From Methanoregulaceae archaeon (GTDB lineage Archaea; Halobacteriota; Methanomicrobia; Methanomicrobiales; Methanospirillaceae): DNA of 64,000 nucleotides. The stretch lies in contig JACTVG010000005.1 of assembly GCA_015660965.1 (NCBI GenBank), forward strand, positions 1 through 64,000, read 5' to 3'. The number at the start of each line of letters is the position of its first letter. The stretch's first letter is position 1. Below the pieces are notes generated by a model. The model saw nothing but the letters and a program-made list of their open reading frames with translations. It had not been told where the DNA came from and made no database searches. Positions 1 through 9,853 of the stretch are shown piece by piece. Made by a program: the position numbers and the translations under genes.

Positions 1-903
1 GAGCGGGCGAAAAACAGCCTGCACCGTGAAACAATGGATCTGCGGATTGGCGAGAGTTGGTTTGAGGTCGACGTGGATCCCATTTTCGATGAAGCCGGCG
101 AGTTTACCGGAGCAGTCCACATCATCAACGATATCACCAACCGCAAGCGGTCAGAACAAACCCTGAAAACATTCGTTGATGATCTTGACCGCCAAGTTAT
201 CGAACGAACGTCAGACCTCTCAGATGTTAACCTGAAATTGGTAACAGAGATTGGTATCCGTCTCGACGCTGAAAAACAACTCACTAAAACCGTCGGTGAA
301 AAAGAAGTCCTGATCCGCGAAGTCCACCATCGGGTGAAAAACAACCTCCAGATCATCATCTCTCTATTAAACCTTCAGTCACGGTATATCGAAGACGAGA
401 AATCCTCTCAGGTGATCAGAGATAGCCAATCCCGGATCAGGGCAATGGCGCTTGTCCACGAAAAACTGTACAAGTCCACAGACATATCGAAGATCGATCT
501 TGGCGATTATATCAAGTTCCTTGGCAACAGCCTGTTCCAGTTCTTCGGCATGCAAGGAAAGGGTATCACACTCACGATGGATATCCGGGATATTTTCCTT
601 GATATCGACACCGCTATCCCCCTTGGGCTGATAATCAATGAACTTATTTCCAACTCCTTAAAATATGCGTTTCCCGGGGGGAAAAAGGGGGATATCTCCC
701 TTGCGATCCACAGGGAGGAGCACACGCTCACCATCCTGTTTAAGGACAACGGTGTCGGTATCCCGCAGGACTTTGACTGGCGCAACGCAAAATCGCTGGG
801 ACTCCGGCTTGTGATCTCGCTCGTGGAACAGCTGAGCGGGACAATCGAACTCGACCGGAGTGCTGGAACTAGTTTCTCCATTGTGGTGCATGAAAAAGAA
901 TAA
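1..903 (+). CDS. Sensor histidine kinase, HisKA_2 type (5'-truncated by window edge)
   Basis: The reading frame is open from base 1, so the true start lies upstream. What remains begins in the tail of a PAS/PAC domain (a WFEVDVDPIFD stretch, ending in NDITNRKRSE). A coiled-coil linker follows, then a HisKA_2 dimerisation domain with the motif REVHHRVKNNLQIIISLLNL whose His is the expected phosphoacceptor. A HATPase_c domain ends the protein (N-box NELISNSLKYAFPGG, G1 box DNGVGIP, then SLGLRLVISLVEQLSG). No transmembrane segment is visible in this part. It would autophosphorylate on His and pass the phosphate to a receiver. The next two genes encode kinases with very similar catalytic cores, and a receiver protein closes the cluster at 7434-8366. 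The family call is firm; the signal sensed is unknown. Confidence 0.93.
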   Translation, partial: ERAKNSLHRETMDLRIGESWFEVDVDPIFDEAGEFTGAVHIINDITNRKRSEQTLKTFVDDLDRQVIERTSDLSDVNLKLVTEIGIRLDAEKQLTKTVGEKEVLIREVHHRVKNNLQIIISLLNLQSRYIEDEKSSQVIRDSQSRIRAMALVHEKLYKSTDISKIDLGDYIKFLGNSLFQFFGMQGKGITLTMDIRDIFLDIDTAIPLGLIINELISNSLKYAFPGGKKGDISLAIHREEHTLTILFKDNGVGIPQDFDWRNAKSLGLRLVISLVEQLSGTIELDRSAGTSFSIVVHEKE

Positions 904-3900
904 CCATGATTATTTGGCGTGCTTTATGAGAAAAACAAGGAAAAAAAACATAAAGGAACCCTCTTTGAAAAAATCAAAAACCCAAAAAAATAAAATGCCC
1001 TGTCTGGATGAAGCACTACAGGAGAGCGAAAGAAAATTCCGCGAGATATTCAACTGGATAAATGACGCAATCCACCTGCATGAGATCGGAAAAGACGGAC
1101 GCCCCGGAAAATTTATTGATGTAAACGATGTTGCTTGTAGGATGCTGCAGTACTCAAGGGAAGAGATGCTGGAGCACGCCCCACTTGATTTTACGACGGA
1201 ATACCACAGTCGTCCCATTGAAAAAATTTTTGAAGAATTGAATTCTGTTGGGCATGCATTGTTTGAAACCGAGCATAAAAGAAAAGACGGTACGATTGTA
1301 CCGGTCGAGGTCAATGCCCATGTTATCACGCTTCAAGGAAAAAAAGTGGTCCTTTCAGTTATACGGGATATGACTGAAAGGAAAAAAACTACGGAATATC
1401 TCCAATATGCACATCAGCAGCTTTCAGACATCATCGAGTTTTTGCCTGATGCCACATTGGTCATTGACAAAAAAGGGGTGATCATAGCATGGAACAAGGC
1501 AATCGAGGTGATGACCGGGATTAAAAAAGCGCAGATGATCGGTAAAGGCAATTATGAGTACTCAGTCCCATTCTATGGAACACGACGACCGATTCTTATC
1601 GATCTTGTGTTCTCGACAAAAGAAGTGATCGAGAAGAATTATTCAGGAGTAAAGGCCGAAGGCTCCACAATATATGCAGAAACATTTGTGCCTGGCGCAT
1701 ACCAGGGGACGGGGGCATACCTCTCGGGAACTGCATCACCACTGTTTGATGCCAAGGGTAATTTATATGGAGCAATTGAGTCTATTCGTGATATCACCGA
1801 GCAGAAGCGTGCAGATGAAGCATTGCGCGAGAGCCAGATAAGGTTGATTTCCATCCTGCAGGGTTCACCAATCCCGAAATTTGTGATTGATAAAAATCAT
1901 CATGTCATCTATTGGAATAAAGCGCTTGAAAAGTTCAGCGGGGTTACATCCGATATAGTAATCGGAACAAACCAGCACTGGAAGGCGTTTTATAAGAAAG
2001 AACGCCCCACCATGGCTGATCTGCTGGTCGATAATGCAATCGAGAAGATCCCGGAGTATTATGAGGGAAAATTTACAAAATCCAAAGTTGTTGATGAAGC
2101 ATATGAATCTACGGATTTCTTCCCGCATTTAGGAAAGTCGGGATCATGGCTGTTTTACACTACCGCCCCGATAAAAGATCCCAAGGGTAACATTATCGGT
2201 GCGGTAGAGACGCTTGAAGATATTAGCGATCGCAAGCGGGCAGAAGAAGAGATCCGCACATTGAGCAGATTTCAGGAGAGCATTATTTCAAATGCCAATG
2301 TCTGGCTGATGGTGCTTGACAAGAAAGGAATGATTCTGATCTGGAACAACGCAGCTGCTAAGATCAGTGGATACCATGCAAGTGAGGTGCTCGGCACCAA
2401 CAACATTTGGAAATTTCTCTACCCTGATCCCGATTACCGTAAAAAGATTACCAGAACACTCACCCGGATTATCAGTGAGAGAAAATATCTCGAGAATTTT
2501 GAGACCTCTATCATCAGTAAATCCAGTGAAAAAAAGGAGATTCTCTGGAACACGCGGAGCCTTGAAACTGAGGATGAGAAACCTCTCCGGTTTGTTGCCA
2601 TCGGTGTTGACATCACAAAAAGCGTTCAGACTGAGCTGGCGCTACGTGAGAGCCAAGAACGGTACCGGGCTGTGGTGGAAGACCAGACAGAGTTTATCTG
2701 CCGTTTCACTCCCGATGGAAAGCTCACTTTTGTCAACGATGCCTATTGCCGTTATTTTAACCTCGACAAAACACGGTGCATCGACAACAATCACTCTGTA
2801 ATTTTACCCCCTGAAGACGCTAGGAAGATGAAGCAGCACCTCGCATCGCTGACCCTACAGAATCAAGTCGCTGTAATCGAGCACCGGATTATCATGTCTT
2901 CTGGGGAAGTCCGCTGGCAACGGTGGAATGATCGGGCCATTTTCGATAAGGATGGCCGTGTAGTTGAATACCAGTCAGTCGGAAGAGACACTACCGAACA
3001 AAAACGAGCAGAAGAATCACTCAAGCAGAGCGAGGAAAAATACCGTGAGTTCTTTACCACGTCACGGGACTGCGTCTTTATCACATCACCAGTAGGCCAT
3101 TGGATCGAATTCAATGATGCCGCACTGGAGTTGTTTGGCTATGGCAGCCGGGAGGAACTCCAACGTGTCCCTATTTCCAGCCTCTACGAGTATCCGGAGG
3201 AGCGTGCGGAATTCCTCAAAAAGATCGTAGAGGATGGATATGTCAAAGAGTTCCCGGTCCGGCTCCAAAAAAAGGATAATATAATTCTCGACACGTTGAT
3301 CACCGCAGTACCCCTGCGCGAGGCGGACGGTTCTATTAAAGCGTTTGTCGGCACTATCAGGGACATTACCGAACAAAAACGGGCAGAAGAATCACTTAGG
3401 CAAAGCGAGGAAAAATTCCGCAATGTTCTGGAAAATGTACCTGATTTGATCCTAGTACACCGGAAGGGACTCGTTGTTTATGTTAACCCCGCCATGGTTC
3501 ATACCATGGGGTACTCAGCGAATGAAGTCCTCAACAAACCACTAACGGATTATATCGTCCCAAAATATCGTGAACGTGTTGCCGAGATGATACGGAACAG
3601 GTCGGGCGGAGCATCAATTGAACCCTACGAGATCGAGCTCCAGTCCCGGACAGGTGAGCACCGTATGGTTATCGTCCGTGGAACCATGATCGAATTTAGC
3701 GGTCTCCCTGCAGTACTAAACGTGCTTACCGATATCACCGAGCGCAAACATGCGGAGGCAATACTGCATGAAACCGAGGAACGTTACAGGTCCCTGTTTG
3801 ACCGTTCGCTTGATTGCGTGTATATCCATGATTTTGAAGGAAAGTTCATTGACGCCAACCCTTCGGCTTTAAAGCTGCTTGGCTATACCAAGGACGAGAT

Positions 3901-4819
3901 TACTTCCATAAGTTTTTTTTCCCTTCTCACCCCTATCCAGATCCAGCTCGCTCGGGATGTAATACAGGAAGTAATCGCGACCGGGACCCAACAAGAGCCA
4001 TCAGAATATCATATAAGGTGCAAGAACGGGAATTACATCGATGTCGAAACGACTGCGACCCTCCTCTACCGCCAAGGTAAAGTGTATGCCATCCAGGGAT
4101 TTGCCCATGACATCACCGAACGTAAGAAGAGTGAAGAGAGACTGAAAAAGTTCAATGAGGAACTCGAAAAGGGGATTGCCGAAAGGACATCTCGGCTCAA
4201 CGCATCCCTTGAAGAAAAAGTCGTGTTGCTTCGTGAAGTCCATCACCGTGTCAAAAACAATCTCCAGATCATCATCAGCCTTGTCAACCTGCAGATGCGC
4301 CAGATTGACGATGCCCGTTTAAAACAGGTCATGGCAGAGACTCAGAACCGGATCCGTGCGATGTCCCTTGTTCACGAAAAGCTCTACCAATCAGATAGCC
4401 TCTCACAGATCGACCTTTCTGACTACATAAGGTTCCTTGCAACCCAGCTCTTTGCATTCTATGGAATGGATTCACGACAAGTGATCCCAAACATAGATAT
4501 CAGAAAGACCATGGTAGATATCAACACTGCAATCCCGCTTGGGCTCATGATCAACGAATTAACCTCAAATTCGTTAAAATATGCATTTCCTGGCGGGAGG
4601 AAGGGAGAGATTATTATGTCAGTCCAAAAACAAAACCACACGATATCAATAGTTTTCAAGGACAATGGTATCGGAATCCGAGGGGATCTGGACTGGCGGA
4701 ATACCGAATCACTTGGCCTCCGGCTTGTCATCTCGCTTGTCGAACAGCTCTCTGGCACCATCGAACTCGACCGACAAGGGGGAACGACATTTACTATTGT
4801 CGTAAAGGAAAAAGAATAA
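890..4819 (+). CDS. Multi-PAS sensor histidine kinase (eight PAS domains, HisKA_2)
   Basis: A large, apparently cytoplasmic kinase of about 1,309 residues with no obvious membrane helix. It has eight consecutive PAS/PAC units, each closed by a variant of the D-[IMT]-T-E-[QR]-K linker (for example IRDMTERKK, IRDITEQKR, AHDITERKK). Then come a coiled coil, HisKA_2 (LREVHHRVKNNLQIIISLVN) and HATPase_c (NELTSNSLKYAFPGG, DNGIGIR). The frame stays open back to a GTG at 860. ATG 890 overlaps the preceding gene by 14 bases and ATG 926 is an alternative; none has a strong ribosome-binding site, so the start is uncertain. The catalytic core is close to that of both flanking kinases, pointing to local duplication. 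PAS unit 4 closely matches PAS unit 1 of the next kinase. Ligands are unknown; PAS domains in this family often bind small molecules or haem. Confidence 0.92.
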   Translation: MKKNNHDYLACFMRKTRKKNIKEPSLKKSKTQKNKMPCLDEALQESERKFREIFNWINDAIHLHEIGKDGRPGKFIDVNDVACRMLQYSREEMLEHAPLDFTTEYHSRPIEKIFEELNSVGHALFETEHKRKDGTIVPVEVNAHVITLQGKKVVLSVIRDMTERKKTTEYLQYAHQQLSDIIEFLPDATLVIDKKGVIIAWNKAIEVMTGIKKAQMIGKGNYEYSVPFYGTRRPILIDLVFSTKEVIEKNYSGVKAEGSTIYAETFVPGAYQGTGAYLSGTASPLFDAKGNLYGAIESIRDITEQKRADEALRESQIRLISILQGSPIPKFVIDKNHHVIYWNKALEKFSGVTSDIVIGTNQHWKAFYKKERPTMADLLVDNAIEKIPEYYEGKFTKSKVVDEAYESTDFFPHLGKSGSWLFYTTAPIKDPKGNIIGAVETLEDISDRKRAEEEIRTLSRFQESIISNANVWLMVLDKKGMILIWNNAAAKISGYHASEVLGTNNIWKFLYPDPDYRKKITRTLTRIISERKYLENFETSIISKSSEKKEILWNTRSLETEDEKPLRFVAIGVDITKSVQTELALRESQERYRAVVEDQTEFICRFTPDGKLTFVNDAYCRYFNLDKTRCIDNNHSVILPPEDARKMKQHLASLTLQNQVAVIEHRIIMSSGEVRWQRWNDRAIFDKDGRVVEYQSVGRDTTEQKRAEESLKQSEEKYREFFTTSRDCVFITSPVGHWIEFNDAALELFGYGSREELQRVPISSLYEYPEERAEFLKKIVEDGYVKEFPVRLQKKDNIILDTLITAVPLREADGSIKAFVGTIRDITEQKRAEESLRQSEEKFRNVLENVPDLILVHRKGLVVYVNPAMVHTMGYSANEVLNKPLTDYIVPKYRERVAEMIRNRSGGASIEPYEIELQSRTGEHRMVIVRGTMIEFSGLPAVLNVLTDITERKHAEAILHETEERYRSLFDRSLDCVYIHDFEGKFIDANPSALKLLGYTKDEITSISFFSLLTPIQIQLARDVIQEVIATGTQQEPSEYHIRCKNGNYIDVETTATLLYRQGKVYAIQGFAHDITERKKSEERLKKFNEELEKGIAERTSRLNASLEEKVVLLREVHHRVKNNLQIIISLVNLQMRQIDDARLKQVMAETQNRIRAMSLVHEKLYQSDSLSQIDLSDYIRFLATQLFAFYGMDSRQVIPNIDIRKTMVDINTAIPLGLMINELTSNSLKYAFPGGRKGEIIMSVQKQNHTISIVFKDNGIGIRGDLDWRNTESLGLRLVISLVEQLSGTIELDRQGGTTFTIVVKEKE

Positions 4820-4881
4820 TCACGTGTTGATATGTACTCTTACAAAATCTCTGCAAAGAGGGCCATGGACCGGAGATCATT

Positions 4882-7422
4882 ATGACTCAGACCATTCGAG
4901 ACGGATACACTATGACGGAAAACATGTGGAAAGCGACTCTTCTTTCAATTTCCTGCATTGTCCTGTTTATAACAGTATATTGCCTGTCCCGTGGAATCAC
5001 GACAATCTTCATGCACCTCTATTACATCCCGATCGTGCTTCTTTCCTATCATTACCGGAAAAAGGGTTTTTTCCTGTCTGTCGTGCTCAGCTTTTTTTAC
5101 CTTGTTCTTGTTGTTTTTTATATACCAGGCAACCTTACTGAAATCGAAGGTGCCGCCGTCCGTGCATTCGTATTCATCGGCATTGCTGCACTTGTAGTAT
5201 ACCTTTCTGAGAACCTCCTACAGGCACGGAACAACCTCATGAGAGCGACCCGGATTCAAGAGAGTATTATCCAGAATGCGAATGTCTGGCTGATGGTGCT
5301 TGATTCAAGCGGCAGGATCCTTGAATGGAATAGGGCAGCCGCAGAACTGAGTGGATATACTGCAAACGAAGTCATCGGAAAAAACGAAGTCTGGAAGCTC
5401 CTTTATCCAAAAAAAGAGTACCGAAAAGAAATTACCGAAAAAATTACCGAAATTATAAAAAAGGACAACTATCTGGAAAACTTCAGAAGTACCATAACCT
5501 GCAAAGATGGGACCGAGAAAATTATCCTGTGGAATACAAAAAAGATCCCAGAGTATGAAAAACATCTCTCGAGTTTTATTGCGATTGGAGTCAACTTCAC
5601 CAATGCTGTTAAAGCTGAAGAGGAACTGGCACATCTTGCTGCCATTGTGGAGTATTCGGATGAAGCAATCATCGGTAAAACGCTAGACGGGATCATCACC
5701 AGCTGGAATGCCGGAGCCGAACGGATCTATGAATATTCTGCACAAGAAATAGTCGGCAGGAATATCTCGTTGCTGGTGCCGCCGGATCACCCGGATGACA
5801 CCCAAAAAATTCTTGAACAGATCAGGAATGGCATGCCCGTTATCCGTTACGAAACCCTGAGAATGAAAAAAGATGGCGGGCAGATCAACGTCATCATGAC
5901 TGTATCCCCGATCAAAGATACACAGAACCGTCTGATCGGCGCATCCACTATTGCCTATGATACCACTGAGCACAGGAAAACTAATGAGGCGCTTGCCCAA
6001 AGCGAAGAGCGGTATCGTACCCTTGCGGAAGCGTTACCGGATCAGATCTTCATCGTTGACAGGGATGATACTATGAAGTACGTCAATCCCGCTGCGCTGA
6101 AATTGTTCCGCCTTCCTTACAATCAGGTGATTGGATCACCAAGAAAAAGTCTTTTCCCACCTGGTATTGCCGATGCACAAGGCATTATGTTAAAGAAAGT
6201 ATTCGAAACGGGAGAGCCCGTAAAAACGGAAGAGAAAATTCAATTCGGTGAACAGGAATTTTGGATTGACACTAGTTCGGTGCCGTTAAAAGATAAGGAG
6301 GGGAATGTCATTGCGGTTCTCGGGATAGCGCGTGATATTACCGAACGTAAACATATAGAAAAGAAACTCCTTGAGAAAGAACTGCGATTCCGGTCCCTCT
6401 TTGAGGGAGCAGTTGAAGGAATTTTGGTTGCTGATATCGAGACAAAGAAGTTCATGTATGCAAATCCGGCGATGTGCAGGATGCTTGGGTATTCTGAAGG
6501 AGAACTTACCACCCTAGGCGTAGAGAATATTGTTCCAAAAGAATCCTTGGACTTCGCGATAGGTGAATTTATAGCTCAGTCACGCGGTGAAAAAATGATG
6601 TCAATGAATATCCCGTTACTGCGAAAAGATAAAACAATCCTGTATGCGGACATTTCCTCCACGCATATCTTTATCGATGGAGGGATGCGCAGTGTCGGCT
6701 TCTTCTCAGATATCACCGAACGCAGGCGTGCAGAAGACCTGCTTAAACATTTCAACGAAGAACTTGAACAAAAAGTGGTAAACCGTACTGAAGAGCTGAA
6801 TAAGGCACTCCAAGAAAAGGTCCTGCTCCTACGCGAAGTCCACCACCGCGTCAAGAACAACCTACAGATCATCATCAGCCTTATAAACCTCCAGATGCGT
6901 CAGATTGACGATAAACAAATGAAACAGATTATGGCAGAGACTCAGCATCGTGTAAGGGCAATGTCCCTTGTCTACGAAAAGCTCTCACAGTCAGAGAAGC
7001 TCTCGCAGATCGACCTCTCTGACTACACAAAGTTCCTTGCAACCCAGCTCTTCTCATACTATGGAGTCAATTTCCAAAAAGTAGCCTTGGAGATCGCCAT
7101 CGAAAAGGTCATGATTGATATCAACACTGCAATACCGCTTGGCCTGATAATCAATGAACTGATCTCGAACGCACTGAACCATGCGTTCCCGTCCGACCGA
7201 AAAGGTACGATCACTATCAGCAGCCAGTACGAGAATAAGGTTCTCACACTAGTCATCAAGGATGATGGAATCGGACTGCCCCCTAATCTAGACTGGAAGA
7301 ACCCAGAATCGCTTGGTCTCCGGCTTGTGAATAATCTTGTTGAACAGCTTAATGGGACAATAAAAGTTGAAAGAGAACTAGGAACAACCTATATCATTTC
7401 GGTACATCGAGAGATTGCGTAA
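4882..7422 (+). CDS. Membrane-anchored multi-PAS sensor histidine kinase (HisKA_2)
   Basis: 846 residues. The N-terminal ~110 residues hold several hydrophobic helices (around 18-38, 42-60, 65-83 and 91-107) without a large extracellular loop, an integral membrane module rather than a periplasmic sensor. Four PAS units follow (about 128-245, 250-370, 375-490, 500-620), then HisKA_2 (LREVHHRVKNNLQIIISLIN) and HATPase_c (NELISNALNHAFPSD, DDGIGLP). ATG 4882 is preceded by GGAG with a 6-base gap, so the start is well supported. The stop precedes the response regulator by a few bases and the regulator's AAGGAGG overlaps this stop, so the two are very probably co-transcribed and form the kinase-regulator pair. 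The membrane module resembles the N-terminus of the PAS protein at 62251-63237. Confidence 0.93.
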   Translation: MTQTIRDGYTMTENMWKATLLSISCIVLFITVYCLSRGITTIFMHLYYIPIVLLSYHYRKKGFFLSVVLSFFYLVLVVFYIPGNLTEIEGAAVRAFVFIGIAALVVYLSENLLQARNNLMRATRIQESIIQNANVWLMVLDSSGRILEWNRAAAELSGYTANEVIGKNEVWKLLYPKKEYRKEITEKITEIIKKDNYLENFRSTITCKDGTEKIILWNTKKIPEYEKHLSSFIAIGVNFTNAVKAEEELAHLAAIVEYSDEAIIGKTLDGIITSWNAGAERIYEYSAQEIVGRNISLLVPPDHPDDTQKILEQIRNGMPVIRYETLRMKKDGGQINVIMTVSPIKDTQNRLIGASTIAYDTTEHRKTNEALAQSEERYRTLAEALPDQIFIVDRDDTMKYVNPAALKLFRLPYNQVIGSPRKSLFPPGIADAQGIMLKKVFETGEPVKTEEKIQFGEQEFWIDTSSVPLKDKEGNVIAVLGIARDITERKHIEKKLLEKELRFRSLFEGAVEGILVADIETKKFMYANPAMCRMLGYSEGELTTLGVENIVPKESLDFAIGEFIAQSRGEKMMSMNIPLLRKDKTILYADISSTHIFIDGGMRSVGFFSDITERRRAEDLLKHFNEELEQKVVNRTEELNKALQEKVLLLREVHHRVKNNLQIIISLINLQMRQIDDKQMKQIMAETQHRVRAMSLVYEKLSQSEKLSQIDLSDYTKFLATQLFSYYGVNFQKVALEIAIEKVMIDINTAIPLGLIINELISNALNHAFPSDRKGTITISSQYENKVLTLVIKDDGIGLPPNLDWKNPESLGLRLVNNLVEQLNGTIKVERELGTTYIISVHREIA

Positions 7423-7433
7423 GGAGGAATGTC

Positions 7434-8366
7434 ATGGCAAAACCTGCGGTATTCATTGTTGAAGATGAGGCAATTGTTGCAAACGATATCAAAGAAACGT
7501 TGAAAAGTCTGGGCTACAGTGTTTCGGGAATCTCTGCATCCGGTGAACTTGCAATTGAAAAAGTCAAAGAAACACAGCCGAACCTGGTGCTCATGGATAT
7601 TCACCTTGCCGGAAAGATGGACGGTATCGAAGCTGCTGGGCAGATCCATTCGCTATATGATATTCCTGTCATCTACCTTACGGCATACGCCGACAAAGAC
7701 CTCCTTGAGCGGGCAAAAATTACTGAACCGTACGGATATGTCCTGAAACCGTATGATGAACGGGAACTTCATTCTATTATCGAAATGGCGTTGTATAAAC
7801 ACAAAATTGACCGAGAAATTAAAAAACGCGATGCCATACTTTTTGCTGTAAGTTCTGCAGTTGAATGGATGTTACGGGTCTCTTATTCGAAAACTAGCAA
7901 AGAAGACGTATCACGCGATATTGATGCATCAACAATACAGGATTTTCTTGCACTGATCGGACTGACAATTGACACGAGTACAATTTCAATTTTTAAAATT
8001 CATTTGGATCCAGAAGGATCTCCTTTACTCAGCATGAAATATGAGTGGACCGGGCCAGGAATTTACCCCAGCCTCTATAAGCGGGAGTTAAAAGAGTTCA
8101 CCCTCTCATCACTTGGACTTTCCCGCTGGCATGAATTACTATCCAGAGGGGAGGTTGTTCTGGCATCCACAAATAACGTTCCAGAATCAGAAAAACGGTT
8201 TTTTTCCCTGCTTGGTGTTCAATCGGGTGCAATACTACCCATCATCATAAGAGACAAATTGTGGGGTTTTATTGGATTTTTCCATGTTTTAGACAGATAT
8301 TGGTCTGTTGAAGAGATTGAAGCATTGAGAATTACAGCAAATCTCCTTGGTGCAGCGATGGGGTGA
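7434..8366 (+). CDS. Response regulator: receiver domain plus GAF-like C-terminus
   Basis: 310 residues. Residues 1-125 form a receiver domain: acidic cluster E10-D11-E12, phosphoacceptor D55 in LVLMDIHLAG, the Thr of YLTAYADK and the conserved Lys of YVLKPYDE. The remainder (about 170-310) looks like a GAF domain (GAILPIIIRDKLWGFIGFFH, ending ALRITANLLGAAMG). There is no helix-turn-helix or other DNA-binding output, so signalling probably runs through protein-protein or ligand-dependent contacts, a common arrangement in methanogen two-component systems. The ribosome-binding site AAGGAGG (7421-7427) overlaps the upstream kinase stop, indicating translational coupling. The cognate kinase is most likely the adjacent 4882-7422 product, but all three upstream kinases have near-identical phosphotransfer cores. 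Confidence 0.9.
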   Translation: MAKPAVFIVEDEAIVANDIKETLKSLGYSVSGISASGELAIEKVKETQPNLVLMDIHLAGKMDGIEAAGQIHSLYDIPVIYLTAYADKDLLERAKITEPYGYVLKPYDERELHSIIEMALYKHKIDREIKKRDAILFAVSSAVEWMLRVSYSKTSKEDVSRDIDASTIQDFLALIGLTIDTSTISIFKIHLDPEGSPLLSMKYEWTGPGIYPSLYKRELKEFTLSSLGLSRWHELLSRGEVVLASTNNVPESEKRFFSLLGVQSGAILPIIIRDKLWGFIGFFHVLDRYWSVEEIEALRITANLLGAAMG

Positions 8367-8390
8367 AAGTAATTAATTTTAATGATTCCG

Positions 8391-8440
8391 GGCTCTGTTG
8401 CGTTGTCGGGACTTGAAGAAAAAGATTTCTCGTAATATCT
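8391..8440 (+). repeat. Copy A of a diverged ~50-bp repeat (possible IS/MITE remnant)
   Basis: Starts GGCTCTGTTGCGTTGT and ends TCTCGTAATATCT. A second copy on the same strand lies at 11467-11516. By eye the copies share roughly three quarters of positions with one single-base insertion. The leading GGCTCTGTTGC resembles terminal repeats of IS6-like elements, but no transposase is present. It sits in the 186-base gap between the response regulator and the convergent membrane-receiver gene. The mobile-element origin is inference. Confidence 0.45.
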
Positions 8441-8552
8441 AATCTTGATTTGACCAATGGAAGTTTACACATGTTGGCGGGAATTCCCACACCAAACCCA
8501 ATGACGAAAAAAGAAATTTGTGTTGTTTTACACTAGATCTTTATCAGGAACT

Positions 8553-9851
8553 CTACAGATGTGGTACAGGATACCCTTTTTCTGCAAACGCTGAAAATAT
8601 CTCACGCTTCATTTGCTCAAACCGATCTTCATTGAGCTTGGTATTCAGAATCATTTGCTCGATTATTTTATTTGCTTCAGCATCGCCCAATTTTCCTGAC
8701 TCATCCACAACATAGGTCAGTTGTAAAAGATCGACGATTTTTTTATTCACATCTATATGCTTTGAGAGTTTTGCAAATTCACAATATATGTCTTGGGAAA
8801 TACCAGCCTTTTTAGCGAGAGGTAAATTCTCTTTAATCGTTCTCTCTCGAATAAACACGTGTTCAATTGCTGCAATAAGCTGGGCATTGGTAAATGGCTT
8901 CATGATGTAATCCTCGATACAGATGTGATAGCGTTTTGCTTCAGCAGCAGTGAGCTGTTTTCCAGTGAGCATTAAGACAGGAATCGTTTTTGTATCAGGA
9001 TTTGCTTTAATATGTTCGAGTGTCTCCCATCCGTCCATCGGCTGCATCATGATATCAAGGAGTATTACATCTGGACGCTGTTTTTTCTGTTTGATAAGTT
9101 CGAGACATTCTTTCCCACCGGGAGCGGATATTGTATTATAGCCTTCCTTTTTAAGCATTAATTGAATAAGTTCGAGTATAGTTGGCTCGTCATCTACCGT
9201 AAGAATAGTAAGCTTCCTTGGAATGTCTTGTTTGGTTTCTTGTCGTGAAAATATATACACAAGTGTGGTCCCACTGATTAATAAAACGGCAAAAACTGAG
9301 AGGTATAAAATAGGCGTCCTTGTTTCTGGTACAGGTTTTGTTGATTGTGAGGCAAGCCCGAGGCAATCAGGATCTCCGGTATACTCGGCACAAAATGTTA
9401 TAATAGCTGGAGAGAGGTCAATAGAGACTAGAAGATTGTTGTTCTGTGTATCGTAAAGATTGAATTTCTGCATGTTCTGCAGATAGGGTATGGTAATAAC
9501 CATTTCAGCAGGATCGGTTCTCTCCACATACCCTTGAATATGTGGATTATTCCCCGGTGTTCCTTGGATCCCCTCACCAACTGCAATTCCAGGTTCCATG
9601 AGCGAAAAAGTTTTAATTTCTCTGTCATTATTGTCAACGATAACGCCACGTAGATTCCCAGAGAGAATATTGAGATTAGGCGCCTGTCCATACTGGATAG
9701 ACTGGTCAACCGGCTTGTAAATTCCATCTTGATAGTTCAATGTGATAGTAACAATTTTTTCATAATCGGGAAGCGGTTGTGCATGTGTCCAACCTATACA
9801 TATTAAGAGAGCCATGGAAACAATCAGACACACGAGAATTTTTCCATTCAT
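8553..9851 (-). CDS. Membrane-anchored receiver-domain protein with secreted N-terminal domain
   Basis: 432 residues. A signal peptide (1-24) leads to an extracytoplasmic domain of about 150 residues rich in beta-type sequence, then one membrane helix (about 180-201). A cytoplasmic receiver domain (about 214-335) follows, with DDE near 220-222, phosphoacceptor D266 in VILLDIMMQ, Thr in LMLTG and Lys in DYIMKPF, and a helical tail of about 95 residues. Receivers are normally soluble; one tethered to a secreted domain is unusual and could tie phosphorylation to the state of an envelope component. It begins 2 bases after the stop of the PEGA-metalloprotease gene on the same strand, so the two are probably one transcript. 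The ectodomain family was not recognised. No kinase lies in the same operon, but three lie just upstream on the other strand. Confidence 0.88.
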   Translation of the reverse strand: MNGKILVCLIVSMALLICIGWTHAQPLPDYEKIVTITLNYQDGIYKPVDQSIQYGQAPNLNILSGNLRGVIVDNNDREIKTFSLMEPGIAVGEGIQGTPGNNPHIQGYVERTDPAEMVITIPYLQNMQKFNLYDTQNNNLLVSIDLSPAIITFCAEYTGDPDCLGLASQSTKPVPETRTPILYLSVFAVLLISGTTLVYIFSRQETKQDIPRKLTILTVDDEPTILELIQLMLKKEGYNTISAPGGKECLELIKQKKQRPDVILLDIMMQPMDGWETLEHIKANPDTKTIPVLMLTGKQLTAAEAKRYHICIEDYIMKPFTNAQLIAAIEHVFIRERTIKENLPLAKKAGISQDIYCEFAKLSKHIDVNKKIVDLLQLTYVVDESGKLGDAEANKIIEQMILNTKLNEDRFEQMKREIFSAFAEKGYPVPHL

Positions 9852-9853
9852 TA

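Noticed and set aside
507-891. Antisense reading frames across the first kinase gene
   Set aside because: They mirror the conserved HATPase domain and have no start signals or family features.
2367-2801. 144-codon frame inside the eight-PAS kinase gene
   Set aside because: It lies wholly within a PAS-coding region in another frame and has no ribosome-binding site.
8640-9200. Plus-strand frames over the membrane-receiver gene
   Set aside because: The receiver domain on the minus strand is clear-cut; the plus-strand frames show no features.
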